64,000 nt of DNA, from positions 2,943 through 66,942 of the forward strand of contig NZ_JAUFPK010000004.1 in NCBI RefSeq assembly GCF_030409225.1, in the 5' to 3' direction. Below the pieces are notes generated by a model. The model searched no databases. It saw only the letters and a list, made by a program, of their open reading frames with translations, and had not been told where the DNA came from. Numbering within the stretch: position 1 is the first letter of the stretch; each line of letters opens with the position of its first letter. The stretch comes from Aquisalimonas lutea (GTDB taxonomy: Bacteria; Pseudomonadota; Gammaproteobacteria; Nitrococcales; Aquisalimonadaceae). Position numbers and translations under genes: made by a program. Positions 60,922 to 64,000 of the stretch are shown one piece after another.

Positions 60922-62292
60922 ATGGATATCCGCAAGCAATGCACGACGGCCCATCGACTGGGCGCCGGCCTGGCGGCCTGCCTGCTGGCGGCGCCGGTGT
61001 GCGCCTACGAGCTCAGCGACGACAACGGCGAACGCCTTTTGCTGGACCTGGAGGCCGGCGCCGGGGTGTTCTCCAGTTCGGAGGACTATTCGGGGGCGGG
61101 GCGCGACGACGTCACCTGGACGGAGAGCTACGCCAAGCTGGGCGTGTCCGGCAGCCGGGATCTGACGGACGGCGGCACCGTCTATGGCGCCGTCAGCGGC
61201 GTCGCCTCGGCGACCGGCGGCGACGGTGACGCCGCCGGATTCACCACCGGCGACGAGAGCCGTGTCGAGCTCGAGGACCTGTATCTCGGCTGGCGCTCCG
61301 GGAATCGCCTGTGGGGCATCGAGGACGCTGTCGATCTGGCCATCGGCAGCCGCTCCTTCACCCTGGGGGACGGCTGGCTGATCGGCGGTGATGCGCTGAG
61401 CTTCGGCGAGGGCCTCGGTGACGATCTGGACCGCGGCGGGGCCTACTGGCTGGCGCCGCGTCGGGCGTTTCGCCGGACGGCGACCGCCGGCGTCGATGTC
61501 CCCGGCCCGCTGCGGGGGGATGCGTTCTACCTGGGATCCGACAACCCGGCCCAGGGCGACACGGAGCTTGCCGGCCTGTCCCTGGAATGGATGCAATCGC
61601 GGCTGGGCACCTTCGGCGCCTATTACCTGGAGGTCCTCGACGTCGATTCGGATCGCCTGGGCGGCGCCTTTGCCTATCGCGACGATCTGGCCAGCTACGG
61701 GGTCCGCGGGCGAGGCTCCCTCGGCGTCGACAACGCCTCGTTCGCCTTCGAGGCGACCCTTCAGCAGGGAAGTCCGGACGTGCCCGGCGACGACCGCGAT
61801 GTCGACGCCCGGGCATGGTACGTCGAGGCCGGCTACCAGTTCGTCGGGCTGCCGCTGGCGCCGCAGCTCACCTACCGTTTCAGCTCGTTCTCCGGCGACG
61901 AGGCGGGCTCCGGCGACATGGAGGCATTCGACCCGCTTTTCTACGGTTTCACCCGCGGCTACGGCACCTGGTACCAGGGCGAGGTGGCCGGCAACTACAC
62001 GGGGCCGTTCAACACCAACGCGGACGTGCACCACGTGGGGCTGCATGTGCATCCCACGGAGACCATTCGCGCGGGGGTGCTGTTCTTCGATTTCACCACC
62101 CGCGAGCCGGCGTCGGGGGTGAGCAGCGATTTCGGCCGCGAGCTCGATCTCTTCGTGGAAGTCCCGGTTACCGAGAACCTGTTCGTGTCTCCCGTGTACT
62201 CCGTGTTCGTGCCGGGCGACGGCGGCGAGCAGACGCTGGCAAGCGACCGGACCAACCACTACGCGCAGGTGATCGGCGTGCTGTCTTTCTAG
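60922..62292 (+). CDS. Outer-membrane porin-like beta-barrel protein
   Basis: This 456-residue protein starts at ATG 60922 (GAGGAGAA upstream). It has a signal peptide (RLGAGLAACLLAAPVCA) and alternating polar/aromatic strands ending in Phe (VIGVLSF), as outer-membrane barrels do. LEDLYLGWRSG, GSRSFTLGDGWLIGGDAL and the rest resemble the alginate-export/AlgE-like or OprD-like porin group. It probably admits the amine or its acid product. Acidic composition is seen again. Confidence 0.72.
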   Translation: MDIRKQCTTAHRLGAGLAACLLAAPVCAYELSDDNGERLLLDLEAGAGVFSSSEDYSGAGRDDVTWTESYAKLGVSGSRDLTDGGTVYGAVSGVASATGGDGDAAGFTTGDESRVELEDLYLGWRSGNRLWGIEDAVDLAIGSRSFTLGDGWLIGGDALSFGEGLGDDLDRGGAYWLAPRRAFRRTATAGVDVPGPLRGDAFYLGSDNPAQGDTELAGLSLEWMQSRLGTFGAYYLEVLDVDSDRLGGAFAYRDDLASYGVRGRGSLGVDNASFAFEATLQQGSPDVPGDDRDVDARAWYVEAGYQFVGLPLAPQLTYRFSSFSGDEAGSGDMEAFDPLFYGFTRGYGTWYQGEVAGNYTGPFNTNADVHHVGLHVHPTETIRAGVLFFDFTTREPASGVSSDFGRELDLFVEVPVTENLFVSPVYSVFVPGDGGEQTLASDRTNHYAQVIGVLSF

Positions 62293-62326
62293 CCATCGCG
62301 GCTACCGACGAGGAGCGGAGTCAACA

Positions 62327-63733
62327 ATGCGAGATGAAGCGCTTACCATCAATGGCGAAGCAATGCGGACGGCGGACCGGTTCGCCGTGATCAATCCGGG
62401 CGACGGCAGCATCGCCGGCTATGCATCCAATGCCGGCCGTGCGGAGCTCGACCGGGCCGTGGCTGCGGCGCGCGATGCCTTCCCGGGCTGGTCGCGGAAA
62501 CCCGATGAAGAACTCCGGGCGGCGTGTACGGCGGTCGCCGGGCAGATCAACGACAACACCGAGGAGCTCGCCCGGCTCGTCACGCTGGAGCAGGGCAAGC
62601 CGCTCAACGGTCCCGGCTCGCGCTGGGAAATCGGGGCGGCAGCCGCCTGGGCCGAGCATACGGCGGGCCTGGCGTTGCCGCCGCGGGTGCTGCAGGACGA
62701 CGACGACGGGCGTGTCGAGCTGTATCGCCGACCGCTCGGCGTGGTCGGTTCCATCACGCCCTGGAATTTCCCGGTGCTGATCGCGGTCTGGCACATGCTG
62801 CCGGCGCTGCGCACCGGCAACACCGTGGTGATCAAGCCGTCCCCGTACACCCCGCTGGCGACCACGCGGCTCGTGGAGCTCATGAACGAGGTCCTGCCGG
62901 CCGGAGTCGTCAACATCGTGACCGGGGACGACGGCATGGACAGCCTGGGTGCGGCGATGTCCGCCCATGCGGGAATCCGCAAGATCGTCTTTACCGGTTC
63001 GTGCGCCACCGGCAAGGCGGTCATGCGCAGCGCCGCCGAGACCATGAAGCGCCTGACCCTGGAGCTGGGCGGCAATGATGCGGGCATCGTCCTGCCCGAT
63101 GCCGATCCCGGGGCAATCGCGGAAGACCTGTTCTGGGGTGCCTTCATCAACAACGGCCAGACCTGCGCCGCGATGAAGCGGCTGTACGTCCACGACAGCA
63201 TCCACGACGATGTCTGCGACGCCCTGGTGGAGGTTGCCCGGAACGTTCCCGTGGGCCCAGGCCTGGACGAGGGCAGCATTCTGGGACCGATCCAGAACCG
63301 CATGCAGTTCGACAAGGTCAAGCGGCTGGTGGAGGATGCCGGGTCCCGCGGCCGCGTGCTTCTCGGTGGTGCGCCCGGTGACGGGCTGTTCTTTCCGCCG
63401 ACCATTGTCTCCGGGCTCGCCAACGGCGATCCGCTGGTCGACGAGGAGCAGTTCGGCCCCGTCCTTCCGGTGATCCGCTACAGCGAGGTCGAGGATGCCG
63501 TTGCCGCGGCGAATGACAGCCCCAACGGACTGGGCGGATCGCTGTGGAGCGCGGACGTCGAGAGCGCGCGCCGGATGGCGCTCCGGCTGGAGTGCGGCTC
63601 GGTGTGGATCAACAAGCACGGCGCCATCCAGCCGAACGCACCGTTCGGCGGCGTCAAGCAGTCGGGCCTGGGTGTCGAGTTCGGCGAGGAAGGGCTGGCC
63701 GAGTATACCGACATCCAGGTGGTCCTGAGCTGA
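62327..63733 (+). CDS. NAD(P)-dependent aldehyde dehydrogenase, probably arylacetaldehyde-oxidising
   Basis: This 468-residue protein has the ALDH motifs TPWNFPVLIAVWHMLPALRTGNTVVIKPS, TGSCATGK, catalytic Glu in LELGGND and Cys in NNGQTCAAMKR, and GPIQNRMQFDKVKRLV. Its place after the amine oxidase and porin suggests oxidation of the arylacetaldehyde to phenylacetate (role of PadA/FeaB). Specificity is not visible in the sequence. Confidence 0.82.
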   Translation: MRDEALTINGEAMRTADRFAVINPGDGSIAGYASNAGRAELDRAVAAARDAFPGWSRKPDEELRAACTAVAGQINDNTEELARLVTLEQGKPLNGPGSRWEIGAAAAWAEHTAGLALPPRVLQDDDDGRVELYRRPLGVVGSITPWNFPVLIAVWHMLPALRTGNTVVIKPSPYTPLATTRLVELMNEVLPAGVVNIVTGDDGMDSLGAAMSAHAGIRKIVFTGSCATGKAVMRSAAETMKRLTLELGGNDAGIVLPDADPGAIAEDLFWGAFINNGQTCAAMKRLYVHDSIHDDVCDALVEVARNVPVGPGLDEGSILGPIQNRMQFDKVKRLVEDAGSRGRVLLGGAPGDGLFFPPTIVSGLANGDPLVDEEQFGPVLPVIRYSEVEDAVAAANDSPNGLGGSLWSADVESARRMALRLECGSVWINKHGAIQPNAPFGGVKQSGLGVEFGEEGLAEYTDIQVVLS

Positions 63734-63738
63734 ATCCG

Positions 63739-63766
63739 CTGCGGCGTGGCCGGGGCCGCGCCGCAG
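63739..63766 (+). terminator. Hairpin after the aldehyde dehydrogenase gene
   Basis: CTGCGGCG (63739-63746) and CGCCGCAG (63759-63766) pair over 8 bp with a 12-nt GC-rich loop, 5 bp past the stop. No T-run. Confidence 0.4.
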
Positions 63767-63958
63767 ACCTCATGACAGGCAAGGACCAGCGGCACGTCCG
63801 GCGAACGATACGGCTCGTGGTTCAGGTGGAGCGCCGGGGAGCCGCCACTTGTCGTTTGCGTGGCCACCTGATAGTTTCATGGGCAACGAATAACGAGCGC
63901 ATGAACAGCGAGCCGGCCCCGGCCCGCCTGCAAGGCCGGTTCGTCGCTGGAGTCCACC

Positions 63959-64000
63959 TTGTTGAAGCTGACATCCCCGTTGGCCGTTCTGGTTCTCGCG
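63959..64000 (+). CDS. Possible start of an exported protein, cut by the window edge
   Basis: A TTG at 63959 (or 63962), with GGAG 6 nt upstream, opens a frame reading LLKLTSPLAVLVLA, which looks like a signal peptide or first membrane helix. Only 14 codons are visible, so the call is tentative. Confidence 0.3.
   Translation, partial: MLKLTSPLAVLVLA

Overview
The window is about 64 kb of high-GC DNA from a gammaproteobacterium. Acidic secreted proteins (amine oxidase, porin) and the ActP/DUF294, Paa and NosP-like gene content fit a halophilic or halotolerant Chromatiales/Halomonadaceae-type organism; the lineage is inferred, not proven.

Region 1 (1 to about 10.8 kb) is the right end of an integrated mobile element that runs off the left edge. 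It has lower GC, long intergenic stretches, orphan small genes and dense short repeats. Its right end carries an overlapping module of tyrosine integrase, AlpA/Xis-like regulator and two small genes. Inward lies a winged-helix initiator-like gene (5661-7034) with five direct repeats at about 22/22/22/11 bp spacing inside its own coding sequence. This resembles the lambdoid arrangement in which the origin sits inside the initiator gene. Other cargo is a DUF6236 protein, a run of small membrane proteins, a coupled pair of Cys-rich microproteins, and two paralogous proteins built from one repeated unnamed module. A small-terminase-like gene at the left edge hints at a prophage or phage satellite.

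Region 2 (10.8-20 kb) is chromosomal: DUF2249 plus an NsrR-type regulator (nitric oxide response), a membrane PAS protein fused to a DnaQ-like exonuclease, two CBS/DUF294 nucleotidyltransferase-like regulators, and an ActP-type sodium:organic-acid symporter with its DUF4212 small subunit.

Region 3 (20-24.6 kb) has a ModA-like binding protein and a tightly overlapped five-gene operon: Tat-exported binding protein, ATPase, permease, NifU/IscU-like protein and DsrE-like protein. It looks like an importer tied to sulfur handling.

Region 4 (24.7-38.8 kb) has four cyclic-di-GMP proteins, one coupled to a periplasmic binding protein, interspersed with SDRs, an epoxide-hydrolase-like protein, a GST, TruC and a YhiN-type flavoprotein.

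Region 5 (38.9-54.8 kb) is a phenylacetate catabolic cluster: paaF-paaY-paaN on the minus strand, divergent paaG-paaI-paaK-paaX, then paaABCDE and a LivKHMGF-type ABC importer. PaaH and PaaJ are not in the window.

Region 6 (54.9-64 kb) has a DUF6455 protein, a NarL-type response regulator, a FIST (NosP-like) protein with a hybrid histidine kinase, then a copper amine oxidase, a porin and an aldehyde dehydrogenase. Together with region 5 this gives a plausible route from arylethylamine through arylacetaldehyde and phenylacetate to phenylacetyl-CoA and ring epoxidation.
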